A program made the translations under genes and the position numbers. Below, in pieces: positions 1 through 5,905 of a stretch of 6,252 bases of DNA. Under the pieces are notes generated by a model that worked only from the letters and a program-made list of their open reading frames with translations, had not been told where the DNA came from and did not search any database. How positions within the stretch are numbered: the first letter of the stretch is position 1; each line of letters opens with the position of its first letter. The DNA lies in contig JACCVA010000081.1 of NCBI GenBank assembly GCA_013698435.1, positions 1 through 6,252 on the forward strand. The letters run 5' to 3'. This stretch comes from Nocardioidaceae bacterium (GTDB taxonomy: Bacteria; Actinomycetota; Actinomycetes; Propionibacteriales; Nocardioidaceae).

Positions 1-1142
1 CCGGCGAGCGCGCCGCCGGCTGCGGCCGCCAGACCGAGGACGGCACCGAACACGCCGTAGGCCGTGGCCCGCCGTCCGGGGCCGACCAGGTCGGCGACGG
101 TGGCTCGCAACGTCGACTCCTGTACTCCGAGTGCTGCGCCCCATGCCAGCGCCCCAACGATGGCGACAGCAACCGTTCGGGAGAACGCCAGTGCAGGCAC
201 GACGGCTGCGATGAAGGGCAATATGACGAGGATCCCGGCGCCGTAACGGTCGTAGGCGAGGCCAGTGGCCACCGCCGCGAGCGCATCTACGACCATCGCT
301 GCGGCGTACAGCACCGGGACCGCTGCCGCCGACAGCAGCCCGGCCGTCACCAAGTGGTAGGACAGCACACCGAACGTTGAGAACCCGACCATTGTCAGAC
401 CGGCGAACCCGGCGTACGCCCAGAACTCACCGGGGAGTCGACCCGCCGTGTGAGGGATGACGGCCGCGGCAGCGCCGTCCACGTCCGATCCGGCGTCCGT
501 CAGGTCGAGCTCGTAGCGAGCCGGACGTGGCACCCGGAACCGCAGCCACACCACCAACGCGAACGCGACCACCCCCGGGGCGGCCAGCACCAGCAGCGCA
601 GGCGTGTAGTCGTTCCCGGTCGCAGCCAGCACCGCCGCGACGATCAGCGGGCCGGCCAGTGCGCCCACCTGGTCCAGCGCCTCGTGCACCGCGAAGCCGC
701 GACCGCGACCGGTGACGGCCGTCGCGTGCGAGAGCAGGGTGTCCTTGGCCGGCGACCGGACCGCCTTCCCGACGCGCTCGGCGAGGACCAGCCCGGACGC
801 GACCCACAGGGCCGAGGCGAGGCCGAGCAGCGGAACGCTGACCAAGGTGAGCCCGTAGCCCGTCAGCGTCCAGGCCCAGAACCGTCCCGTCCGGTCGGTC
901 AACGGACCGGACACCAGCCGCAACATCAGGGCAGCCGACTCACCGACCCCGGTGACGACGCCCACCAGCAGGGCGCTCGCCCCCAGGGAGGCCAGCAGCG
1001 GCCCGGTGATGGATCGGGCGCCCTCGTACACGACGTCGGCGAACATCGCGACGATCCCGAACCAGACCACGAACCGCCACGCCGACAGGGGGGACGGCGC
1101 ACCGGCCGCCATCGGGTCGGACGGGGCTGTGTCGTCCTTCAT
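1..1142 (-). CDS. MFS family transporter, C-terminus cut by window edge
   Basis: Polytopic inner-membrane transporter of the major facilitator superfamily; the substrate cannot be told, drug or metabolite export being only a family-level guess. The minus strand reads openly for 380 codons plus two bases to the window edge, so the last helix or two are missing. Seen: a short polar N-terminus (1-20); hydrophobic segments from about residue 22; an MFS motif A at residues 78-87 (SGPLTDRTGR) between helices 2 and 3; a helix 4-5 stretch with ERVGKAVRSPAKD (122-134); a hydrophilic central loop at about 203-238 dividing two six-helix halves; and a second motif A-like loop, AYDRYG (296-301), in the C-terminal half. 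ATG 1142 is the first start codon after an in-frame upstream stop; ATG codon 11 is the alternative. No convincing ribosome binding site precedes it. The gene is transcribed divergently from the PAP2 genes. Family certain, role unknown. Confidence 0.92.
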   Translation of the reverse strand, partial: MKDDTAPSDPMAAGAPSPLSAWRFVVWFGIVAMFADVVYEGARSITGPLLASLGASALLVGVVTGVGESAALMLRLVSGPLTDRTGRFWAWTLTGYGLTLVSVPLLGLASALWVASGLVLAERVGKAVRSPAKDTLLSHATAVTGRGRGFAVHEALDQVGALAGPLIVAAVLAATGNDYTPALLVLAAPGVVAFALVVWLRFRVPRPARYELDLTDAGSDVDGAAAAVIPHTAGRLPGEFWAYAGFAGLTMVGFSTFGVLSYHLVTAGLLSAAAVPVLYAAAMVVDALAAVATGLAYDRYGAGILVILPFIAAVVPALAFSRTVAVAIVGALAWGAALGVQESTLRATVADLVGPGRRATAYGVFGAVLGLAAAAGGALA

Positions 1143-1269
1143 GGCGACGAGTCTGCCCGGTCGGGGTCTCCCGACCCTCCAGGCCCCTTCTCCGGGATGT
1201 GTCCGGGGTCACGGCGTAGGGTTTGTGGGCTTCATGCTGGCGTCACGTTGGCTCCGTAGCGTCGTGACG
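1143..1269. promoter_or_regulatory. Divergent intergenic control region
   Basis: Non-coding stretch between the MFS gene (minus) and the plus-strand genes, so promoters for both directions should lie here. On the plus strand the right end holds a TAnnnT box inside a palindrome, listed separately. On the minus strand I find neither a TAnnnT box nor a ribosome binding site near the MFS start, so that promoter is not located. No gene is supported here on either strand. Confidence 0.5.
1241..1269 (+). promoter_or_regulatory. Palindrome enclosing a -10-like box; putative promoter/operator
   Basis: Perfect 7-base inverted repeat: CGTCACG at 1241-1247 and CGTGACG at 1263-1269, with a 15-base spacer. 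The spacer ends in TAGCGT (1257-1262), which fits the actinobacterial -10 consensus TAnnnT and lies 7 bases before ATG 1270. A start of transcription at or next to that ATG would give a leaderless mRNA. A regulator bound to the palindrome would cover the -10 box and repress. No clear TTGACA-like -35 box sits 16-19 bases upstream, which weakens the promoter call. What is seen is the repeat and the box; their function is inferred. Confidence 0.4.
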
Positions 1270-1488
1270 ATGAACGTGCATCCTGAGCTCGGCCGCGCAG
1301 AGACACCTCGTGGCAGGGAACTCGCGCCGCTGACCGTCGACCCCGGCAACCGAGTCGACACCGCGCCGGGCGCCCACTACCGCGCCGTCGGCGACGTGTG
1401 CGGACACACCGTACGGCTGCATGACGGCACCCACCGGCACCTCGCACCGACGCCAGCGGCATCCGCATGCGGCCCAGGCGAGCAGTGA
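1270..1488 (+). CDS. Possible leaderless small ORF, 72 aa, unknown function
   Basis: An ATG-started reading frame of 72 codons that I do not recognise. For it: a TAnnnT box (TAGCGT) 7 bases upstream, as in leaderless actinobacterial genes; third codon positions about 78% G/C by hand count; and a stop codon that shares one base with the ATG of the following PAP2 gene (TGATG at 1486-1490), the kind of junction seen in translationally coupled genes. Against it: no ribosome binding site, no known domain, a composition without a hydrophobic core or signal peptide, and a frame open further upstream without coding character. The protein is rich in Gly, Arg, Thr and His; C44, H46, H51, H55 and H57 cluster in the middle and could bind a metal, but that is speculation. 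It may simply be an untranslated leader that is open by chance. Confidence 0.3.
   Translation: MNVHPELGRAETPRGRELAPLTVDPGNRVDTAPGAHYRAVGDVCGHTVRLHDGTHRHLAPTPAASACGPGEQ
1476..1482 (+). promoter_or_regulatory. Ribosome binding site deciding the PAP2 start
   Basis: AGGCGAG, a one-mismatch relative of AGGAGG, lies 5 bases before ATG 1488. The alternative in-frame ATG at 1467 has no such site. This favours 1488 as the start of the PAP2 protein. Confidence 0.5.
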
Positions 1489-2105
1489 TGTGGCAGAACC
1501 TGCAACGAGCCGGATTCCTGCACGTGAACGCCTTCGCACGGCACACCCCGGCACTCCACGCCCCCATGTCCTTCTACGCGAGGTACGGCGTCGTCCTTTT
1601 TGCCGCCCTGCTCGTCTTGGGCTGGTGGTCGGCCCGCCGTGACCGTGACCCGCGGGCCATGGCCGCGGCCATCTGGGCTCCCGCTGGCGCCCTTCTCGCG
1701 CTCGGGCTGAATCAGCCGCTCGGCAACCTCGTCCACGAAGCACGCCCCTACGCCGTCCTTCCGCACGTTCTGGTCTTGGTTTCCCACAGCCACGACTTCT
1801 CGTTCCCCAGCGACCACGCGGTGATGGCCGGCGCCGTTGCCACGGGCGTGCTGCTCACCCACCGGCGACTCGGCTGGTTCACCATCGCGGCGGCTGCCCT
1901 GCTGGCGTTCGCGCGGGTGTACGTCGGAGCACACTTTCCGCTCGACGTTATCGTCGGCCTGCTTGTCGGTGCAGCCGTCAGCCTCATCGGTTATGCCACC
2001 CTCCGGCACCTGCTTGTCCGCATTGTCACGGCGCTGTCCAGAACCGCGGCCCGGCCAATAGTTGCCAGCTGCCCGATCGCCACCGGACACGGGAAACCGG
2101 CGTGA
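1488..2105 (+). CDS. PAP2 family phosphatase, BcrC-like (putative undecaprenyl-diphosphatase)
   Basis: Integral membrane phosphatase of the PAP2 (acid phosphatase) superfamily, 205 aa from ATG 1488 (212 aa from ATG 1467). It likely hydrolyses lipid pyrophosphates or phosphates at the outer membrane face; the PSDH form of motif 2 is typical of BcrC-type undecaprenyl-diphosphatases, which recycle the peptidoglycan lipid carrier. Seen: hydrophobic helices at about 34-46, 59-76, 110-123, 130-143 and 152-170; motif 1 ending in RP (R86, P87); motif 2 PSDH (107-110) with catalytic H110; motif 3 R143...H149...D153 (ARVYVGAHFPLD), with Ala where Ser usually precedes the Arg. The lysine that opens motif 1 (KxxxxxxRP) is a glycine (G79), although the RP, both histidines and the aspartate are kept. 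Its stop overlaps the start of the DedA-PAP2 gene, so the two are probably coupled. Substrate specificity is inferred; a generic lipid phosphatase is the main alternative. Confidence 0.9.
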   Translation: MWQNLQRAGFLHVNAFARHTPALHAPMSFYARYGVVLFAALLVLGWWSARRDRDPRAMAAAIWAPAGALLALGLNQPLGNLVHEARPYAVLPHVLVLVSHSHDFSFPSDHAVMAGAVATGVLLTHRRLGWFTIAAAALLAFARVYVGAHFPLDVIVGLLVGAAVSLIGYATLRHLLVRIVTALSRTAARPIVASCPIATGHGKPA

Positions 2106-3547
2106 TGTCGAGCATCGCGACCCACGTCCTGTCACTGCCACCCTGGGTCGCCCTCCTGGTGGTGTTCGCGCTTCCCGCCCTGGAGTCCTCCGCCTTCGTG
2201 GGGTTCATCTTCCCCGGCGAGATCGCCCTCGTCCTCGGCGGCGTCATCGCCTACGAGGGCCGAGTCTCCGTGTTCGCCGTTCTCGCGGCAGCGATCGCCG
2301 GGTGCGTCGTCGGCGACAGCGTCGGGTACGCCGTCGGTAAGCGCTACGGCCGACGGCTCTTGGACGGAACTGTCGGCCGGTTCGTGAAGAGCAGCCACCT
2401 CGACCGTGCCGAGAGCTACCTCGCCGAACGCGGCGGCAAGGCCGTGTTCTTCGGACGCTTCACCGCCGCCCTGCGGGTCCTTATCCCCGGCCTGGCCGGC
2501 ATGTCCGGAATGCGCTACCGCACGTTCCTGGTCTACAACGTGGCCAGCGCCATCGGCTGGGGCACGATGTCGGTGATGTTCGGGTACCTCGGCGGGAGCA
2601 GCTGGCGGCATGTCGAGCACATCGCCTCCCGGGTCGGGCTAGCAGCCCTCGCCGTCGTTGTCTTGACCGTCCTCGGCGGCATCCTGCTTCGCCGTACCGG
2701 GCCCGCAAGGTTCACCCGGCTCGGCCGCACCCTGGCCTCGAGCCGCGTCGTTCTTCGCATTCACACCCGGTTCCCACGGTTCAGCAGCTGGTTGCTGGCA
2801 CGGTTCGACCCGGCTGGCAGTACCGGTCTCGCGCTGACCGTCGCGGTGCTCGTCGCGGTCACCGCGACCTGGACCTTCCTCGGCATTACCCAAGACGTTG
2901 TCACCCATGAGGAGTTGGCCCTGTTCGACCCGCGCATCCACGCCTGGGTCATGGCCCACCGCACCACCGTCCTGACCGGCTTCTTCTGGGTCGTGACCTG
3001 GCTCGGCGCGAGCGCAGTCACCATCCCGGTCCTGGGGGTCGCCGGTGGGCTCCTCGCACAACGCCGCCGCTCATGGGCGGTTGTGCTCGACATCGTGGTC
3101 GTCTACGGGTCCGCGGTCGTCCTTGCCTCGGTCGTCCGGCAGGTCGTGCATCGCAGCCGTCCACCCGCCGCCGACTGGGCCGCCCCCGCGGGCGGCTGGG
3201 CCTACCCGTCCGGTCACACCACCCAGGCGGTCGCCGCCTGGAGCATCCTCGCCGTGCTCCTGGCTGCACAGCGCACACGACGAAGCCGTTTCGCTTTCGG
3301 AGGCGGAGCAGCGGCGATCGCGGTGCTCGTCGGCGCCAGCCGAGCCTACCTCGGCGTGCACTGGGCCACCGACGTGTTCGGGGCCGCCGCCATGTCGACG
3401 GCTGTCGTGGCGCTGTGGTGCGTCGTACGCCGATCCCTGTTCGCGCCCCCCGACACCGACACCTCAGCGACTCAGGGACCCCGCTCGAGCGCTGCTCTCC
3501 CCGCCGGGGACCGTGATCGCCAATCTTTTGAAGGAGCCAAGCTCTGA
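2102..3547 (+). CDS. Bifunctional DedA family / PAP2 phosphatase membrane protein
   Basis: A 481-aa fusion of two membrane modules. Residues about 10-200 are a DedA (SNARE-associated/VTT) domain: E28, PGE with E40, GDSVGY (71-76), then FFGRFTAALR with R119 and R125, and PGLAGMSGM (129-137). The spacing of E28, E40, R119 and R125 equals that recalled for the essential E39, D51, R130 and R136 of E. coli YqjA. After a basic linker (about 198-235) comes a PAP2 domain with further helices: motif 1 with R346 in the lysine position and R353-P354, motif 2 PSGH (369-372) with H372, and motif 3 S413-R414...H420...D424. The last 30 residues are polar. Some DedA proteins transport undecaprenyl phosphate; PAP2 domains dephosphorylate lipid pyrophosphates, so the fusion may release and return the lipid carrier. 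The start is GTG 2102 (GTGA overlap) or ATG 2105 (one-base overlap) with the preceding stop. The fusion architecture is known; the coupled function here is inferred. Confidence 0.95.
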   Translation: MMSSIATHVLSLPPWVALLVVFALPALESSAFVGFIFPGEIALVLGGVIAYEGRVSVFAVLAAAIAGCVVGDSVGYAVGKRYGRRLLDGTVGRFVKSSHLDRAESYLAERGGKAVFFGRFTAALRVLIPGLAGMSGMRYRTFLVYNVASAIGWGTMSVMFGYLGGSSWRHVEHIASRVGLAALAVVVLTVLGGILLRRTGPARFTRLGRTLASSRVVLRIHTRFPRFSSWLLARFDPAGSTGLALTVAVLVAVTATWTFLGITQDVVTHEELALFDPRIHAWVMAHRTTVLTGFFWVVTWLGASAVTIPVLGVAGGLLAQRRRSWAVVLDIVVVYGSAVVLASVVRQVVHRSRPPAADWAAPAGGWAYPSGHTTQAVAAWSILAVLLAAQRTRRSRFAFGGGAAAIAVLVGASRAYLGVHWATDVFGAAAMSTAVVALWCVVRRSLFAPPDTDTSATQGPRSSAALPAGDRDRQSFEGAKL

Positions 3548-3566
3548 ACGTCCCCGACCAGGCCAA

Positions 3567-3595
3567 ACCAGTCCCGATGAGACCGCCGGACTGGT
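3567..3595 (+). terminator. Hairpin 1 of a tandem pair after the DedA-PAP2 gene
   Basis: Perfect 8-base inverted repeat: ACCAGTCC (3567-3574) and GGACTGGT (3588-3595) around a 13-base loop, 20 bases after the DedA-PAP2 stop codon. Its position fits a transcription terminator, though no T-run follows, as is common in high-GC actinobacteria. Because its arms nearly repeat those of the next hairpin, a protein-binding site is the alternative. Confidence 0.4.
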
Positions 3596-3599
3596 GACC

Positions 3600-3627
3600 A
3601 CCCGTCCCGCCCGGGTCAAGGACGGGT
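3600..3627 (+). terminator. Hairpin 2 of a tandem pair after the DedA-PAP2 gene
   Basis: Perfect 8-base inverted repeat: ACCCGTCC (3600-3607) and GGACGGGT (3620-3627) around a 12-base loop that contains CCCGGG. The arms differ from those of hairpin 1 at one position, with the compensating change in the partner arm. It could be a terminator separating the lipid genes from the two-component system, or a second copy of an operator. No T-run follows. Confidence 0.4.
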
Positions 3628-3672
3628 TGGGTGCCGCCGCCTACGGGCCAGCTCATGCCACGGCCCCAGGTG

Positions 3673-3689
3673 CACGACACCACGTCGTG
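3673..3689 (+). repeat. Short inverted repeat upstream of the response regulator
   Basis: CACGAC (3673-3678) and GTCGTG (3684-3689) form a perfect 6-base inverted repeat with a 5-base spacer, about 65 bases before the response-regulator start. This is a usual distance for an activator or autoregulator site, but a 6-base repeat in GC-rich DNA can arise by chance. Confidence 0.25.
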
Positions 3690-3739
3690 TCGCCGAGTCG
3701 TTGGCGAGCGTCATGAGCGCCGAGACCGCCGAAGCGACC

Positions 3740-3745
3740 TACGCT
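3740..3745 (+). promoter_or_regulatory. -10-like box for a leaderless response-regulator mRNA
   Basis: TACGCT matches TAnnnT and ends 6 bases before ATG 3752, so transcription would begin at or beside the start codon. This explains why no ribosome binding site is found there. No convincing -35 box is seen at the right distance, so an activator may be needed, or the match may be chance. Confidence 0.4.
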
Positions 3746-3751
3746 GACGCC

Positions 3752-4426
3752 ATGCACGTGGTGATCGTCGACGACGAGCAACGGATGGTCGAACTCATCG
3801 CGAGCTACCTCGAGGACCAACAGGTCACGACTGCCGGTGCCTACGACGGGCCTAGCGGTCTCGCCGCAGCCCGCCAACCCGACGTCGACGCTGTTGTCCT
3901 CGACCTCATGCTCCCAGGCTTGAGCGGCAGCGAAGTCTGCAAGCAGCTGCGCCGAGAGGGCAACGACGTCCCCGTCCTGATGCTCACCGCCCGCGGAGCC
4001 GTCGCCGAACGGGTCGCCGGCCTGGAAGCCGGAGCTGACGACTACCTCGTCAAACCCTTCGCGCTCGAGGAGCTGCACGCACGTCTGAAGGCCATCCGCC
4101 GCCGGCTCGCCCCCGACGAGGAGCACCGTATGGTGGTCGGCGACATCACGCTCGACCCCCTCGAGCAGCGTCTCTGGGTGGCCGGCGCGGAGGTCACCTT
4201 GTCTCGGCGTGAGTTCGCGATGCTCACCTCGTTGATGGAGAGCCGCGGCCACGTCGTCAGCCGGGGACGTCTCTACGCCGACGTCTGGGACGACGAGGTC
4301 GACATCCGCAGCAACGCTCTCGACGTCCACATGTCCCGTCTGCGCCACCATCTCGGTAGCTCCGAGCTCGTCACGATCACCACTTTGCGCGGTGTCGGGT
4401 ACCGGCTCGAACCGACCAAGCGATGA
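3752..4426 (+). CDS. OmpR/PhoB-family response regulator
   Basis: Cytoplasmic DNA-binding regulator of 224 aa, the usual length for the family, phosphorylated by the kinase encoded next. The receiver domain (1-118) has the acidic pair D7-D8, phospho-acceptor D51 in LDLMLPG, T79, the switch aromatic Y98 and K101 in VKPF, so every residue for phosphorylation is present. The winged-helix domain (about 125-221) has the usual DNA-recognition region at about 170-201 and ends in the family signature TLRGVGYRL. I chose ATG 3752 because the domain begins directly there and a TAnnnT box precedes it; in-frame ATG 3713 and TTG 3701 would add 13 or 17 residues with no family counterpart. Its ATGA overlap with the kinase gene shows a coupled pair. 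Target genes are unknown; the upstream lipid-phosphatase genes and its own promoter are reasonable candidates. Confidence 0.97.
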   Translation: MHVVIVDDEQRMVELIASYLEDQQVTTAGAYDGPSGLAAARQPDVDAVVLDLMLPGLSGSEVCKQLRREGNDVPVLMLTARGAVAERVAGLEAGADDYLVKPFALEELHARLKAIRRRLAPDEEHRMVVGDITLDPLEQRLWVAGAEVTLSRREFAMLTSLMESRGHVVSRGRLYADVWDDEVDIRSNALDVHMSRLRHHLGSSELVTITTLRGVGYRLEPTKR

Positions 4427-5784
4427 GCATCTGGCGGCGGCTCGTCGGTGACCGCCCCATCGTCACCCGCCTCGTCGTCGCCGTGGCAGGAGCCATGACC
4501 GTCGTCCTCCTCTTCGCCGGAGGTTTCGTGTTCTGGCGGGTCGAATACGCGTTGAACCGACAGCTGAACCAAGACCTTGATGCCTACCGAGAGGTCGTCG
4601 AAGCAGCCGTGGCCACTGGAACCACCCCACCCTCCGACACACCGGGACAGAGCTACCAAATCTACGACCGGACCGGACGGGTGATCGGTGGGAACACGAC
4701 AACACGACTGCTTGACCCCAACACCATCACCCGGGCGGCCACCGGGACACAGACTTATGAGGACGTCGGCCACCTCTATCCGCCGGCCGACCACCCGTAC
4801 AGGGTCGTGACCGCTCGTGTGCAGACGTCGCGCGGCCAGTTGGTCGTCGCGTCCGCCATCAGCAAGAACAAGCACGATGAGGCACTTCGCGAGCTGCTCC
4901 TCCAGCTCTCGATTGCGGGCCTGGCCACGCTGGCAGCCGCGTCGCTGGTCGGGTACGGCACCGCCCGCGCCGCTCTCAACCCCGTGGAGAGGTACCGTCT
5001 CGCAGCCGAGAACGCAGGTGACGCACCCGAGCTACCTGTCGACGCTGGCAAGGACGACGAGATCACTCGTCTCGGACACACGTTCAACGCGCTCCTGGAT
5101 CGCATCGCTCAGGCCAACAACCGAGAGCGACAGTTCCTCGCCGACGCCTCCCACGAGCTGCGGTCGCCACTGGCGGTGATGCGCACAGAGCTGGAGGTTG
5201 CCCTCCTGAGACCTCGTGGCGAAGAAGAGACAACAGCGGCGTTCCAGTCGCTGAGAGAACAGGTCGAACGACTCATCTCGCTGTCCAACGCACTGCTTGA
5301 GCTCGAAGAGCTCCGGGCCTCCGACACCCCGGCATTCGAACCTGTCGTCGTCGAGAAGCTCATCGCCGACGTTGCCGGTCGCTACTCGGCTCAGGCGGCC
5401 GACCACGAACGCCGTCTCGTCACGTCGCCAGCCCCGCACCTTGTCCTCGACGGTGACCAGCATTGGCTCGAACTGGCCCTCGGGAACCTGGTGGCGAACG
5501 CGCTGCGTTACGGCCAGGGCACCATCACCCTGTCCGCAACACAGGAGGGTGCCTTGACCCGGCTCACGGTCACCGACGAGGGGCCCGGGTTCCCCACAGA
5601 GTTCCTCAGCAAGGCCTTCGACCGGTTCTCCCGCGCCGAAAGCAGCCGCACCAGCAAGGGAACGGGTCTCGGCCTGGCCCTGGTCCAGGCAGTTGCCGAG
5701 GCGCATGCCGGCAGCGCCAGCATCACTGGCCCCAGCACCGTCACCCTCGATCTCCCCACGCACGCCCGAGACCGCAGAACCTGA
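4423..5784 (+). CDS. HAMP-type sensor histidine kinase
   Basis: Membrane-bound partner of the preceding response regulator, 453 aa. Domain order: TM helix 1 (about 14-38); an extracytoplasmic sensor region of about 115 residues (40-157) without a domain I recognise; TM helix 2 (about 160-181); HAMP linker (182-234); dimerisation/phospho-acceptor helices with the H-box SHELRSPL and H244; then a catalytic ATPase domain with N-box N355...N359, G1 box DEGPGF (385-390), F-box FDRF (399-402) and G2 box GTGLGL (413-418). All catalytic boxes are intact, so autophosphorylation and phosphotransfer are expected. ATG 4423 overlaps the regulator's stop by four bases (ATGA), implying translational coupling. 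The overall layout resembles envelope-, metal- or antibiotic-responsive kinases, but the signal cannot be read from the sequence. Confidence 0.97.
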   Translation: MSIWRRLVGDRPIVTRLVVAVAGAMTVVLLFAGGFVFWRVEYALNRQLNQDLDAYREVVEAAVATGTTPPSDTPGQSYQIYDRTGRVIGGNTTTRLLDPNTITRAATGTQTYEDVGHLYPPADHPYRVVTARVQTSRGQLVVASAISKNKHDEALRELLLQLSIAGLATLAAASLVGYGTARAALNPVERYRLAAENAGDAPELPVDAGKDDEITRLGHTFNALLDRIAQANNRERQFLADASHELRSPLAVMRTELEVALLRPRGEEETTAAFQSLREQVERLISLSNALLELEELRASDTPAFEPVVVEKLIADVAGRYSAQAADHERRLVTSPAPHLVLDGDQHWLELALGNLVANALRYGQGTITLSATQEGALTRLTVTDEGPGFPTEFLSKAFDRFSRAESSRTSKGTGLGLALVQAVAEAHAGSASITGPSTVTLDLPTHARDRRT

Positions 5785-5833
5785 GAGCACCAGGCTTTTG
5801 AGCATCCCGGCCGGCGAGGACTTTCGGCCCTCA

Positions 5834-5861
5834 CCATCGCACCGTTACTACAGTGTGATGG
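5834..5861 (+). promoter_or_regulatory. Imperfect palindrome over a -10-like box; putative operator
   Basis: CCATCGCAC (5834-5842) and GTGTGATGG (5853-5861) form 9-base arms with one mismatch and a 10-base spacer. TACAGT (5849-5854), a good TAnnnT box, straddles the spacer and the right arm. Transcription from it would start near 5861 and leave a leader of about 45 bases that contains the ribosome binding site of the hydrolase gene. A repressor site is the natural reading. The alternative is a terminator hairpin for the histidine kinase gene, which ends 49 bases earlier. No clear -35 box is seen. Confidence 0.4.
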
Positions 5862-5893
5862 CTGGCCCGGCCGTAGCGTAGGGACATCCGATC

Positions 5894-5900
5894 AGAGGAG
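5894..5900 (+). promoter_or_regulatory. Strong ribosome binding site of the cysteine hydrolase gene
   Basis: AGAGGAG lies 5 bases before ATG 5906. It is the best Shine-Dalgarno sequence in the window and fixes that start, in contrast to the leaderless or coupled starts of the other genes. Confidence 0.8.
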
Positions 5901-5905
5901 AGCGC

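Noticed and set aside
450..1259. Plus-strand frame of 269 codons opposite the MFS gene
   Set aside because: Antisense shadow of the MFS gene; the product is Arg/Gln/Gly-rich without domain character, while the minus strand encodes a clear MFS protein.
1377..2141. Minus-strand frame of 254 codons opposite the PAP2 gene
   Set aside because: Antisense to intact PAP2 motifs; composition is low in hydrophobic residues and matches no family.
3531..3536. AAGGAG, a perfect Shine-Dalgarno sequence at the end of the DedA-PAP2 gene
   Set aside because: No start codon opening a meaningful frame follows at a proper distance; the next ATG (3578) gives only six codons.
3684..3706. GTCGT repeated 13 bases apart, a possible direct repeat for an OmpR-type regulator
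   Set aside because: Only five identical bases plus scattered matches, and the spacing is not the usual 10-11 bases; not distinguishable from chance.
3045..3716. Long plus-strand open frame of 223 codons
   Set aside because: It overlaps the PAP2 domain of the fusion gene in another frame; its Pro/Ser/Arg-rich product has no domain and reflects high GC content.
5798..5803. TTGAGC as a -35 box after the kinase gene
   Set aside because: No -10-like sequence lies 16-19 bases downstream, and TACAGT at 5849 is far too distant.
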